Origin: an uncultured Erysipelotrichaceae bacterium
GTDB taxonomy: Bacteria; Bacillota_I; Bacilli_A; RFN20; CAG-826
Length of the DNA: 50,929 nucleotides
NCBI GenBank assembly: GCA_947166565.1
Contig: CAMVEL010000003.1
Span: 79,277-130,205, forward strand
Direction: 5' to 3'
Made by a program: the position numbers and the translations under genes. Shown piece by piece: positions 13,723 to 20,494 of the stretch (within the stretch, counting starts at the first letter, position 1; the number at the start of each line of letters is the position of its first letter). Below the pieces are notes generated by a model, which did not search any database, had not been told where the DNA came from, and saw only the letters and a list, made by a program, of their open reading frames with translations.

Positions 13723-13726
13723 GTGA
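13616..13726 (+). CDS. Short hydrophobic cationic peptide, candidate type I toxin (copy 1)
   Basis: A 36-residue peptide starting at GTG 13616, with AAAGGAGGAAG at good distance. The N-terminal third is basic (PKTQKRPGRPKAI), the middle is a single hydrophobic helix (ALRILLAALLLLGTL) and it ends FPHR. This layout (positive tail plus one membrane helix) is typical of type I toxins, but the sequence is not Fst, Hok, Ldr, TxpA or Ibs as I know them. Copy 2 (13878-13949) differs in nine codons over the shared 22, eight of them synonymous, so this frame has been under selection as protein. A convergent small RNA starts just downstream. Local GC is far above the surrounding genes. Confidence 0.6.
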   Translation: MPKTQKRPGRPKAIAKAALRILLAALLLLGTLFPHR

Positions 13727-13727
13727 T

Positions 13728-13764
13728 GAAAAAAGCCCCGGCGGATAACCGGAGCAGAATTATC
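13728..13764 (-). ncRNA. Small convergent RNA of copy 1 (candidate antitoxin RNA)
   Basis: On the minus strand a near-consensus promoter (TTGAAA at 13794-13799, 17 bp spacer, TATAGT at 13771-13776) predicts a start near 13764. About 35 nt on, a hairpin GCTCCGG / CCGGGGC with TTTTTT forms an intrinsic terminator. The RNA would be fully complementary to the 3' untranslated part of the peptide mRNA and end at the peptide stop codon. Such a short convergent RNA fits an antisense antitoxin; some read-through into the peptide gene is possible. Confidence 0.55.
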
Positions 13765-13766
13765 AC

Positions 13767-13838
13767 CTAAACTATACGCCAAGGACCGTGCCCTTTCAAG
13801 GGGGCTAGGGCCGGAGACCGGACGTATAGTTTTTCTTT
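13767..13838 (+). terminator. Probable 3' end of the copy 1 peptide mRNA
   Basis: A ten-base perfect inverted repeat, AAACTATACG (13769-13778) and CGTATAGTTT (13823-13832), encloses further GC-rich hairpins and is followed by TTTTTCTTT. On the plus strand this looks like a terminator. The left arm doubles as the -10 region of the antisense promoter. Confidence 0.45.
13771..13799 (-). promoter_or_regulatory. Promoter of small RNA 1
   Basis: TTGAAA -35 (13794-13799), 17 bp spacer and TATAGT -10 (13771-13776) on the minus strand. The spacer and -10 are conserved in copy 2 (GGTCCTyGGCGTATAGTTTAGGTG core). Confidence 0.7.
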
Positions 13839-13949
13839 GACGAACATGACGGATCGCTAGCCGTTTTTTTTCACCGCTCGAAGGCGGCGCTACGGATCCT
13901 GCTCGCGGCGCTCTTATTGCTAGGGACCCTGCTCCCCCATAGGTGGTAA
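13830..13949 (+). pseudogene. Second copy of the hydrophobic peptide, apparently lacking a start codon
   Basis: The frame from 13878 to the TAA at 13947 encodes SKAALRILLAALLLLGTLLPHRW, nearly identical to copy 1. Upstream the frame is open back to a TAG at 13827, but no ATG, GTG or TTG occurs in it. The basic N-terminal segment of copy 1 is replaced by an unrelated sequence with a run of eight T. It is therefore either a 5'-truncated remnant or uses a non-standard start. Its own convergent RNA and promoter remain intact. Confidence 0.55.
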
Positions 13950-13984
13950 ATAAAAGGGCCGACGAATAGTCGGTCCAAAAACCC
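13949..13984 (-). ncRNA. Small convergent RNA of copy 2 (candidate antitoxin RNA)
   Basis: Minus-strand promoter ATTCAA/TTGAAT -35 (14014-14019), 17 bp, TATAGT -10 (13991-13996). The transcript would begin near 13984 and end at a hairpin GGACCGAC / GTCGGCCC (one mismatch) with TTTTATTT. The hairpin sequence is unrelated to that of RNA 1 although the structure and position are the same, so each RNA should be specific for its own mRNA. The terminator could also stop transcription coming from the asnS operon. Confidence 0.5.
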
Positions 13985-13990
13985 ACCTAA

Positions 13991-14019
13991 ACTATACGCC
14001 GAGGACCAAACTCATTCAA
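13991..14019 (-). promoter_or_regulatory. Promoter of small RNA 2
   Basis: TTGAAT -35 and TATAGT -10 with a 17 bp spacer on the minus strand, closely matching the promoter of small RNA 1. Confidence 0.65.
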
Positions 14020-14045
14020 GGAGGCCTGACATTGGGTTTTACCTA

Positions 14046-14213
14046 TCATTCAGATCTTATAACGAGGGAATAGGGGTTAAGTTTCTTTTCGTCGCCTATG
14101 GCGCAGACCCCGCCTTCTCCTGTGCACTTCCCTCCTTTAGAGGAAGAACAAGAAGCCAAAAAGGAAAGCGTCAAAACCAAGAGAACGATTTTAAGAGCAT
14201 TGTTCCTTTTCAT
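14046..14213 (-). CDS. Small lipoprotein
   Basis: A 55-residue predicted lipoprotein: MKRNNALKIVLLVLTLSFLASC is a signal peptide with lipobox LASC, followed by a short Cys- and Gly-containing mature part (SSSKGGKCTGEGGVCAIGDEKKLN). Two further Cys could form a disulphide. The start at 14213 is chosen because it overlaps the stop of the upstream 57-residue gene as ATGA, indicating coupling; a longer frame upstream is less likely. Function unknown. No terminator directly follows; the terminator of small RNA 2 is about 75 bp further on. Confidence 0.65.
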   Translation of the reverse strand: MKRNNALKIVLLVLTLSFLASCSSSKGGKCTGEGGVCAIGDEKKLNPYSLVIRSE

Positions 14214-14383
14214 AAGACAAGATGCTCCACTATTTCCCAAACAAGGAGGCCGATGATGATCACGATAACGCCAATGGAAAAGAAGAAGGTTCTTTTGGCG
14301 GCTAAAGCCCGCCTAGCTTCTTCGTCTGGTGAAAGAGGGGTTTCCCCTTCTTCCATTTCCATGTCTTCGTCATCTAATCTCAT
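14210..14383 (-). CDS. Small single-pass membrane protein
   Basis: 57 residues from ATG 14383, with AGGAGC seven bases upstream. An acidic N-terminus (MRLDDEDMEMEEGETPLSPDEEARRA) precedes one membrane helix (TFFFSIGVIVIIIGLLVWEIV). A longer in-frame opening reaches into asnS but has no ribosome site. It lies 14 bases after the asnS stop and overlaps the lipoprotein gene, so the three form one operon. No family recognised. Confidence 0.65.
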   Translation of the reverse strand: MRLDDEDMEMEEGETPLSPDEEARRALAAKRTFFFSIGVIVIIIGLLVWEIVEHLVL

Positions 14384-14396
14384 TATCAGCTCCTGT

Positions 14397-15794
14397 TTAG
14401 TATTTGATTTGCGAACTGGTGCGTGGGAATGGTTCGGAGTCGCGGATGTTGTTAACTCCGGTGAGATACATGAGCAAACGGTCGAATCCAATACCGAATC
14501 CCGAATGGATGCAGCCACCGTATTTGCGGAGGTTGAGATACCATTCTAGGCCATCCGTGTTGCCGATTTTGTCCATTTTGGCCTTAAGGATGTCATAGCG
14601 TTCCTCACGTTGTGAACCACCGATAATCTCTCCTTCGCCAGGAACGAGGCAATCGCAGGCGGCGACGGTTTTGCCGTCATCGTTTTCCCTCATATAGAAG
14701 GCTTTGATATCCTTTGGATAGTTGATGAGGAACATCGGTCCTTTGACAACTTCCTCGGTAAGATAACGTTCGTGTTCGGATTGAAGGTCCATGCCCCATT
14801 CAATGTTCGGATTCTCGAACTTGTGTCCGTTCTTAACCGCTTCTTTGAGGAGTTCGATACCTTCGGTATATTCCATCCTGCGGAACGGCCTAGCCAAAAC
14901 GGCGTTGAGTTTATCGATAAGGCCTGGGGTCATGAATTTTCCGGAGAAGAAAGCCATTTCGTCCGGGCATTTCTCCAAGACGTAACGGATGCAGAATTTG
15001 ATGGTCTCCTCCATGAGGTTCATATCGTCCTCTAAGTCCGCGAAGGCGATTTCTGGCTCGATCATCCAGAATTCGGAAGCATGACGTGGGGTGTTGGATT
15101 TTTCCGCGCGGAATGTCGGTCCGAAAGTGTAAACGTCGCGGAAGGCTAAGGCAAAGGCCTCAACATGAAGCTGTCCGGAGACAGTTAGGGAAACCTTCTT
15201 ACCAAAGAAATCGGTTTCGGAGGCTTTCCCCTTCTCATCGGGGGTCGTAATGGTAAAAACCTGACCAGCGCCTTCGGCGTCGTTACCGGTTAATTCTGGC
15301 GTATGGACATAGACAAATCCCTTGGATTGGAAGAATTCATGGATGCCAAGTGCGAGGACGGAACGAACGCGGTAAAGGGCGAGGAAGGTATTCGTTCTTG
15401 GACGAAGATGGGCGATTTCCCTAAGGTATTCAAGGGAATGCCTCTTCTTTTGAAGAGGATAATCGGGATCTACTTCTCCCACGACCTTAACCTCGACTGG
15501 ATGAATCTCGAACGGTTGAGGCATATCGGGAGTCAAAACGATATTGCCGCGAAGATAAAGGGCGGCCCCGGTTAAGACGTGGCTAATCTCCTCATGGTTT
15601 GAAAGCGAGGAATTATAGACGGCTTGGATACATTTAAAGCAGCTTCCGTCATTAATGGAAAGGAAGCCAATGGACCCGGAGTCGCGGTTTGTGCGGACCC
15701 ATCCCTCGATGATGATTTCGCCAAGGGCGGTGAGGTCTTCCCCCTGGGCATGGCGAGCATAGAGCTCGGATACTAGAATCGCTTGTGGTTGCAT
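14397..15794 (-). CDS. asnS: Asparaginyl-tRNA synthetase
   Basis: A class IIb synthetase that charges tRNA(Asn). The OB-fold anticodon-binding domain carries EGWVRTNRDSGSIGFLSINDGS; catalytic motif 1 is around HTPELTGNDAEGAGQVF, motif 2 is FRAEKSNTPRHASEFWMIEPE and motif 3 is GFGIGFDRLLMYLTG. The start at 15794 gives 465 residues, the family length; it lies seven bases after TATAAT with no Shine-Dalgarno, so the mRNA may be leaderless. An alternative start (ATG 15812) would put the -10 box inside the gene. No T-box leader is seen. AsnS beside GatCAB suggests direct Asn-tRNA charging with GatCAB serving Gln. Confidence 0.95.
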   Translation of the reverse strand: MQPQAILVSELYARHAQGEDLTALGEIIIEGWVRTNRDSGSIGFLSINDGSCFKCIQAVYNSSLSNHEEISHVLTGAALYLRGNIVLTPDMPQPFEIHPVEVKVVGEVDPDYPLQKKRHSLEYLREIAHLRPRTNTFLALYRVRSVLALGIHEFFQSKGFVYVHTPELTGNDAEGAGQVFTITTPDEKGKASETDFFGKKVSLTVSGQLHVEAFALAFRDVYTFGPTFRAEKSNTPRHASEFWMIEPEIAFADLEDDMNLMEETIKFCIRYVLEKCPDEMAFFSGKFMTPGLIDKLNAVLARPFRRMEYTEGIELLKEAVKNGHKFENPNIEWGMDLQSEHERYLTEEVVKGPMFLINYPKDIKAFYMRENDDGKTVAACDCLVPGEGEIIGGSQREERYDILKAKMDKIGNTDGLEWYLNLRKYGGCIHSGFGIGFDRLLMYLTGVNNIRDSEPFPRTSSQIKY

Positions 15795-15801
15795 GTGAAG
15801 T

Positions 15802-15807
15802 ATTATA
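15802..15807 (-). promoter_or_regulatory. -10 box of asnS
   Basis: TATAAT on the minus strand, seven bases before the asnS ATG. No convincing -35 is visible. An imperfect inverted repeat (GGAGG...CCTCC enclosing GTCATTTTT/AAAAATGAC) lies just upstream at 15829-15860 and might be a regulatory or processing hairpin. Confidence 0.5.
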
Positions 15808-15867
15808 GACATCAATTACCTTTCTTGGGAGGTCATTTTTGAAAAATGACGATTTCCTCCGAAAGAA

Positions 15868-15906
15868 GAAAAAAGGCGTCCTTTCCTAATGGATCGGACG
15901 CCTTTG
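15868..15906 (-). terminator. Terminator of the tsaE-tsaB-tsaD operon
   Basis: The ten-base-pair stem AAAGGCGTCC / GGACGCCTTT is followed by TTTT on the minus strand, about 25 bp after the tsaD stop. Confidence 0.85.
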
Positions 15907-15928
15907 ACAAACTTTTTTTCAAAACGGA

Positions 15929-16942
15929 TTAGAAATCCTTCCAATGATCGATTTTCCAGTTCGGATCGACTCCAAGGGAAAGAGGGGCGAAAACACCTAA
16001 GTCGTAAAGCCTTTCGGCGACTTTGGCGATCATCGCCGCGTTATCGGTCGTGCACCATAACGGGGGTATTATCAATTTGGTCTTGCTTCCTGCAAGCAAG
16101 GCGGTCATCTGCTCCCTAAGATAGGAATTCGCAGACACGCCCCCCGCCAAAATGACTTGGGAGACACCATATTGCTCAATGGCTTTCTTGGCCCTTTTGA
16201 CGATTACCCCAATCGCGACGTCTTGGAAGGATTTGGCCATATCGTCGACATTGACCTTCTCCCCGCGTTGCTTAATCGTATTGACGAGATTGATAACCTG
16301 GGTCTTTAATCCAGAATAAGAGAAATCATAAGGACCATCTGGACTATCGGGCTCCTTAAGGGGATAAACTGGTTTTCCGCGTTTCGCGGCCAAATCAATC
16401 GGAAGACCGCCTGGATAAGGGAGCCCAAGGACCCTCGCCACTTTGTCATAACATTCCCCGACGGCATCGTCCTTGGTTTCACCGATGATCTCGAAATCCA
16501 TATGGTCTTTCATGAGAACGAATTCGGTGTTCCCGCCTGATACGACGATTGCAAGAAGAGGGAAGACGAATTCCCCGACGTATTCATTCGCGTAGATATG
16601 TCCGGCGAGATGATGGACGGGGATAAGGGGCTTCTTATAAAGAAGGGCCAATGTTTTCGCGGCTTGGAGACCAACGTGGAGACAGCCGATTAAACCAGGA
16701 CCTCGTGTAACCGCGAAGGCATCGATATCCTCCAAATTGACTTTGGCTTTATCCAAAGCCTCCTTTAGGCAAACCGTGATGTTTTCCGTATGTAGGCGCG
16801 AGGCGATTTCCGGCATGACCCCGCCAAATTTCTCGTGAACAGAGATTTGGGTGGCGACAACGTTAGATAAGAGCTTCCCGTTATCGGTAATCGCGACAGC
16901 CGTTTCGTCGCAAGATGATTCGATTGCAAGGATCTTAGCCAT
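15929..16942 (-). CDS. tsaD: tRNA N6-threonylcarbamoyladenosine synthase TsaD
   Basis: The catalytic subunit that transfers threonylcarbamoyl to A37 of ANN-decoding tRNAs. Of 337 residues, the ASKHA fold is clear: MAKILAIESSCDETAVA at the N-terminus, metal-binding H110/H111/H115 in VHHLAGHIYANE, VSGGNTEFVLM and the LAGGVSANSYLRE loop. It follows the TsaB-RimI gene with only a one-base gap (TGA T ATG), so the two are co-translated. With tsaE upstream, all factors except TsaC are encoded here. Confidence 0.97.
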   Translation of the reverse strand: MAKILAIESSCDETAVAITDNGKLLSNVVATQISVHEKFGGVMPEIASRLHTENITVCLKEALDKAKVNLEDIDAFAVTRGPGLIGCLHVGLQAAKTLALLYKKPLIPVHHLAGHIYANEYVGEFVFPLLAIVVSGGNTEFVLMKDHMDFEIIGETKDDAVGECYDKVARVLGLPYPGGLPIDLAAKRGKPVYPLKEPDSPDGPYDFSYSGLKTQVINLVNTIKQRGEKVNVDDMAKSFQDVAIGVIVKRAKKAIEQYGVSQVILAGGVSANSYLREQMTALLAGSKTKLIIPPLWCTTDNAAMIAKVAERLYDLGVFAPLSLGVDPNWKIDHWKDF

Positions 16943-16943
16943 A

Positions 16944-17993
16944 TCAGAGACTCCTCACCATGTAGATGGCGTCTTCGCCATCGGAATAATAGTTCTTCTT
17001 GATGGTAATCTCGGAGAACTTGTGTTTCTTATAAAAGGCAATCGCCGGGGCGTTGGAAACGCGGACCTCAAGGGTGATAAACTCAACCACGTCCTCCTTG
17101 GATTCGCAATCTTTGATCATTTGGCCAAGAAGCATATTCCCGATGCCCTTACGTTTGAATTCCTCTTTGACGGCTATTTGGACGATGGTCGAGGAATTAA
17201 ACGTAATCATGAAGTCGATAAAGCCCACGACTTCATGATCGACGACGGCGACATACATCCCTGAAACGGGGTTTTCGTTAAGTTCGGCGGCAAGTTGTTC
17301 TTTGGTATATGGGTTATGGAAGGTGGCGTCTTCGATAGACTTGACCGCGTCTAAATCGCTTGGGAGCATTTTCCTTACGATGGTTTTGAAGTGCCCTTGG
17401 TCATAGGAATCCTTCAAATAGACCGGCCTAGCCCCAAGGGGATTCTCTTCCTCGTTTTCCTTGACGGAAAGACGGAGCAATTCCTCGGCGATATTCTCTT
17501 CCTCTCCTTTTAGGCCTAAATAAGCGAGGTCGCCACAAAGAAGGTAATCCGGGTGTTCATCGATATAGGCGAGGAGCTCACTGTTCTCGAGGATGCAATC
17601 CTCCATAATGGCCTTGCCCTTATCGTAAACCCCGACATAGCTTCTCTTGCTTCTTGCATTCATGATGCCGATTGATGGTTTCTCAAACGAATGGCAGATT
17701 AATGCGAGGGAAGAAATCGTGTAAAGCGGGATGTTAAGCGCGAAGGCGATGGTTTTGGCGATGCTCATGGAAATGCGCACGCCCGTATAGGAACCTGGGC
17801 CTTTGCCCACTGAGACGGACTCGATATCTTTCCGGGTGAGGTTGTTTTTGTTTAGGAGGTTATCGATTTCCAAAACCATGAATTCCGATTGCTTTTGCCA
17901 AGCTTCATAATCAACGGAGTCGATGATCTTATCCCTTTGCGCAATAGCGACAACCAAGCGCTTATCGGAGGAATCGAGAAGTAACTTAATCAT
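16944..17993 (-). CDS. tsaB: TsaB-RimI fusion protein
   Basis: Two proteins in one chain of 349 residues. Residues 1 to about 195 are TsaB, the scaffold partner of TsaD (VGKGPGSYTGVRISMSIAK at 62-80). Residues about 205-349 are a GNAT acetyltransferase like RimI, which acetylates the N-terminus of ribosomal protein S18 (acetyl-CoA loop around FKRKGIGNMLLGQMI, then VSNAPAIAFYKKHKF). The linker is short and the frame continuous, so this is a real fusion and not a missed stop. It overlaps tsaE by eight bases. Elsewhere tsaB and rimI are commonly adjacent separate genes. Confidence 0.93.
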   Translation of the reverse strand: MIKLLLDSSDKRLVVAIAQRDKIIDSVDYEAWQKQSEFMVLEIDNLLNKNNLTRKDIESVSVGKGPGSYTGVRISMSIAKTIAFALNIPLYTISSLALICHSFEKPSIGIMNARSKRSYVGVYDKGKAIMEDCILENSELLAYIDEHPDYLLCGDLAYLGLKGEEENIAEELLRLSVKENEEENPLGARPVYLKDSYDQGHFKTIVRKMLPSDLDAVKSIEDATFHNPYTKEQLAAELNENPVSGMYVAVVDHEVVGFIDFMITFNSSTIVQIAVKEEFKRKGIGNMLLGQMIKDCESKEDVVEFITLEVRVSNAPAIAFYKKHKFSEITIKKNYYSDGEDAIYMVRSL

Positions 17994-18456
17994 GGTCGAA
18001 AGCCTCCTTTATTTCCTCCAAAACGCGGGCAAGTCTTGGACAATCCGTTTTGAAAACCAATGTACGGGTGTTCTCTTCTTTATGGTTGATCTCGATTTCG
18101 ATGCGTTCATCGGGGATGAGGGGCTCGATGAATTTCGGCCATTCGATGAAGCAGGCCCCATCGCCTTCGATATATTCGTCAAGGCCGATTTCGATGTTTT
18201 GGTCCTCAAGGCGATAGGCATCGATATGGTATAGGGGCAGTCTGCCCCCGAAATAGCATTTCATAATGTTGAAGGTTGGGGAGATTACGTTATCCTTGAT
18301 GCCTAAGCCTTCCGCGACGCCTGAGACGAACGTGGTTTTGCCCGCGCCTAAATCACCCGTTAACAAAACTACGTCCATTGGGACGAGATATGGGGCGAGA
18401 AGGGCCCCCAGACGCTTGGTTTCTTCTTTATTGTGGCTTTCGAAAAATAGTTCCAT
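17986..18456 (-). CDS. tsaE: tRNA threonylcarbamoyladenosine biosynthesis ATPase TsaE
   Basis: A P-loop ATPase required for cycling of the TsaBD complex in bacterial t6A synthesis. 156 residues, with Walker A GDLGAGKTT at 34-42 and the conserved ISPTFNIMKCY switch and YHIDAYRLE strand. It leads the tsaE-tsaB/rimI-tsaD operon; a TATACT box lies about 20 bases before the ATG, 30 bp after the DUF402 gene stop, so the operon may have its own promoter. Confidence 0.95.
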   Translation of the reverse strand: MELFFESHNKEETKRLGALLAPYLVPMDVVLLTGDLGAGKTTFVSGVAEGLGIKDNVISPTFNIMKCYFGGRLPLYHIDAYRLEDQNIEIGLDEYIEGDGACFIEWPKFIEPLIPDERIEIEINHKEENTRTLVFKTDCPRLARVLEEIKEAFDHD

Positions 18457-18487
18457 GGTAAATTACCGAAGAGAAGTATACTACTTC

Positions 18488-19087
18488 TTAACGTAAAGGC
18501 ATCGGGTGGTTTTGAGAAAGGAAGAGTTCGTAGAGCCTTTCAATCGAATCGTCGTTAAAAGGAAACTCCCTTGCATCAATCATCCTTTTGACTTCCTCAA
18601 GGGATTTTTGGATGGCCTTGGTTAGGTCTTCCGGATAGCCAAAAGAAGATGCATGCCTATTGTATTCGTTCTCATCAAGGGTCTTTTCCAAACCGTCTGG
18701 ATAAAGCTTAACGTCGAGATCGTAATCGATATATTTCAGGAATCCCTTATCGAAAATCGTCGGGGAGGCGATGTTGACGTAATAGCAAATCCCCGCGGGG
18801 AAAACCTTGCCCTTATCGCCATGGGCCTCGGTTTCTTCCTTGAACATCGCGATGACGTTCATCCATTTATCCTTAAAAAGGAGGAAGATCGCTTTTTCCT
18901 TGGTTATCCACCTTCTGCCATCGCTTTCGGTGACCGCGGAGGATTTGCTGGCCAAAGCCCAATAGGAGGCGTTTTCCTCCACCAAATAAGCAGGGCTCCA
19001 TTGCCTATGCAAAGACCCGTCATGCTTATAAGCCTGTACTCTCATCCATCGCGGGAAACGCCCCGTGTTCTTTTCTTTTTTGTCCAT
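18488..19087 (-). CDS. DUF402 family protein (nucleotide phosphatase-like)
   Basis: 199 residues matching the DUF402 family: the RQWSPAYLVEE, GICYYVNIASPTIFDKGFLKYIDYDLDVKLYPDG block includes the conserved Asp/Tyr/Lys positions that in characterised staphylococcal relatives form a metal-dependent nucleoside tri-/diphosphatase site. The substrate here is unknown. It starts at ATG 19087 without an obvious Shine-Dalgarno and lies downstream of a terminator, so it is separately transcribed; tsaE follows after 31 bp. Confidence 0.8.
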   Translation of the reverse strand: MDKKEKNTGRFPRWMRVQAYKHDGSLHRQWSPAYLVEENASYWALASKSSAVTESDGRRWITKEKAIFLLFKDKWMNVIAMFKEETEAHGDKGKVFPAGICYYVNIASPTIFDKGFLKYIDYDLDVKLYPDGLEKTLDENEYNRHASSFGYPEDLTKAIQKSLEEVKRMIDAREFPFNDDSIERLYELFLSQNHPMPLR

Positions 19088-19142
19088 TTACGTTTGCCAA
19101 TATGGAGAAATGACTTCTCCGCCTGGCTAAAGTATAACCCAA

Positions 19143-19182
19143 AACGAAAAAGAAGCCATTAGGCAATGCGAAATGGCTTCGT
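19143..19182 (-). terminator. Intrinsic terminator
   Basis: The perfect nine-base stem GAAGCCATT / AATGGCTTC followed by TTTTTCGTTTT on the minus strand ends the upstream membrane-protein gene (stop at 19188). Confidence 0.88.
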
Positions 19183-19187
19183 TAAAA

Positions 19188-20375
19188 CTATTGTTTGTAT
19201 TTCTCTCCCGAAAGCGAATACCCGATTTCGAGGAAGGAAGCGAATATTTGCTTGTAGGCGATAAGGTAATTCGGGTTGAATTGATCCTTATTTGGCAAGA
19301 TCATCAAGGTGTCTTCGACTCCTAGATACATATACGTCCTGCCGGATTGGATGGAGATGGTGACATCGACTAAAAGCTTGTTGGTCCTGATCTTCTCGAT
19401 GAGCATCATGGTTTCGGAGGGGATTTTGGCGATATCCTTGCCAAGGCCATAGACGTTATAATAATCGTTTTTGATGGCAGGGGTCGCCCCAATTATGCCG
19501 GTAGGCGGAATGGCGCGGTCATTTCCCTTGAAGTAGAAGATGACCCCGTTATCAAGTTTTAGGTTATTGTGCATACGGAGGAATTTACCGACGAAAGTGA
19601 CCATCAAGGCCTTGTTCTTGCCTTCCTCTTGACTAGCGGCATCGGAAACCGCGGCATCAACGCCTTTATAGGTAAAGGTGAGGGAATCGCGGCTACCGAC
19701 GTTATGGGTTTTCTTGAAGGCTTTGCCCCCATCGAATTCCCCCTGGGAAAGTTTGGTATCGACATCCCCTTGGACGTTAGCGATATCAAGGTCCTCAAAG
19801 AGGTATTCGTCCATTGGCTTATAAAAGGCATGGAAATAGGTGGAGACGAAACGATTTTGCTTCTTCTTAACCAAGAAACTCGTCAAAGCCATGACAACAA
19901 GGGAGCCTGCCGCGGTGCCTAAAGCGATATATAAAGGCACACTGCCGGCGCTACTACCCATGACGGTGGTCGGGATGACCCAAGCCAAGACGATCAAAAG
20001 AAGGCAAAAAGTGGAGATTCCAACTTTAAGGATAGAGGAGAGACGATAGCTCTTCTTCCAGGCCTTCCTCGCTTCTTCCATCGCGGACAGTTTTGGGTTT
20101 CCGTATTCATAAACGCCTTTTTCATCAACCGTAATAACTCTAGGAACAGCATCCCCTTGGAGTTCTTCTGGCAGATGCAAATCGGAGGTATCGATTGGAC
20201 CTGTTTCCGTTTCAACAACTTTCCCGGCTTCCTCGGCCTCTTTCTTCTCCGCGGCCTTCTTGGCTTCCTCGGCTTTCTTAGCCTCCCTTTCCGCGGCTAG
20301 TTTCTCGCTTTCGACGTCGACGAATTCATCTTCATCAACGACGGTTTCTACTTTTTCTTTTTCTTCCTCAGGCAT
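19188..20375 (-). CDS. Membrane protein with charged coiled N-terminus, DUF3137-like
   Basis: About 395 residues from ATG 20375, chosen for the AGGAGG seven bases upstream (an ATG at 20405 overlaps that site). Residues 1-70 are Glu/Lys/Ala-rich (KKAEEAKKAAEKKEAEEA), likely a coiled coil in the cytosol. Two membrane helices follow (LKVGISTFCLLLIVLAWVIP and PLYIALGTAAGSLVVMALTSFLV). The remaining 210 residues form a soluble domain resembling DUF3137 proteins (FYKPMDEYLFEDLDI, VTFVGKFLRMHNN, SGRTYMYLGVEDTLM). Monocistronic, bounded by a terminator. Function unknown. Confidence 0.6.
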   Translation of the reverse strand: MPEEEKEKVETVVDEDEFVDVESEKLAAEREAKKAEEAKKAAEKKEAEEAGKVVETETGPIDTSDLHLPEELQGDAVPRVITVDEKGVYEYGNPKLSAMEEARKAWKKSYRLSSILKVGISTFCLLLIVLAWVIPTTVMGSSAGSVPLYIALGTAAGSLVVMALTSFLVKKKQNRFVSTYFHAFYKPMDEYLFEDLDIANVQGDVDTKLSQGEFDGGKAFKKTHNVGSRDSLTFTYKGVDAAVSDAASQEEGKNKALMVTFVGKFLRMHNNLKLDNGVIFYFKGNDRAIPPTGIIGATPAIKNDYYNVYGLGKDIAKIPSETMMLIEKIRTNKLLVDVTISIQSGRTYMYLGVEDTLMILPNKDQFNPNYLIAYKQIFASFLEIGYSLSGEKYKQ

Positions 20376-20426
20376 GGGTTTTCCTCCTTTTGGCTGGAGT
20401 ATCATAACACAATGAGGGCTTTAGCA

Positions 20427-20444
20427 TTATGATTTGAATCATAA
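20427..20444. promoter_or_regulatory. Perfect 18-bp palindrome upstream of the 20375 gene
   Basis: TTATGATT-TG-AATCATAA has two perfect eight-base arms. It lies about 20 bp upstream of a TATGAT box for the minus-strand gene starting at 20375, a fitting place for an operator. The regulator is unknown. Confidence 0.4.
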
Positions 20445-20494
20445 AAGGGCAAAAGAAAAGGATGCGGCACGTTTTTATAACTTAAAATGATGTC

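Noticed and set aside
13476-13986. 96- and 165-codon minus-strand frames across the peptide/antisense locus
   Set aside because: They run through the promoters and terminators of the small RNAs, have no ribosome site and arise from high GC content.
15795-15870. T-box riboswitch upstream of asnS
   Set aside because: No T-box sequence or specifier stem; only a short inverted repeat and a -10 box close to the ATG.
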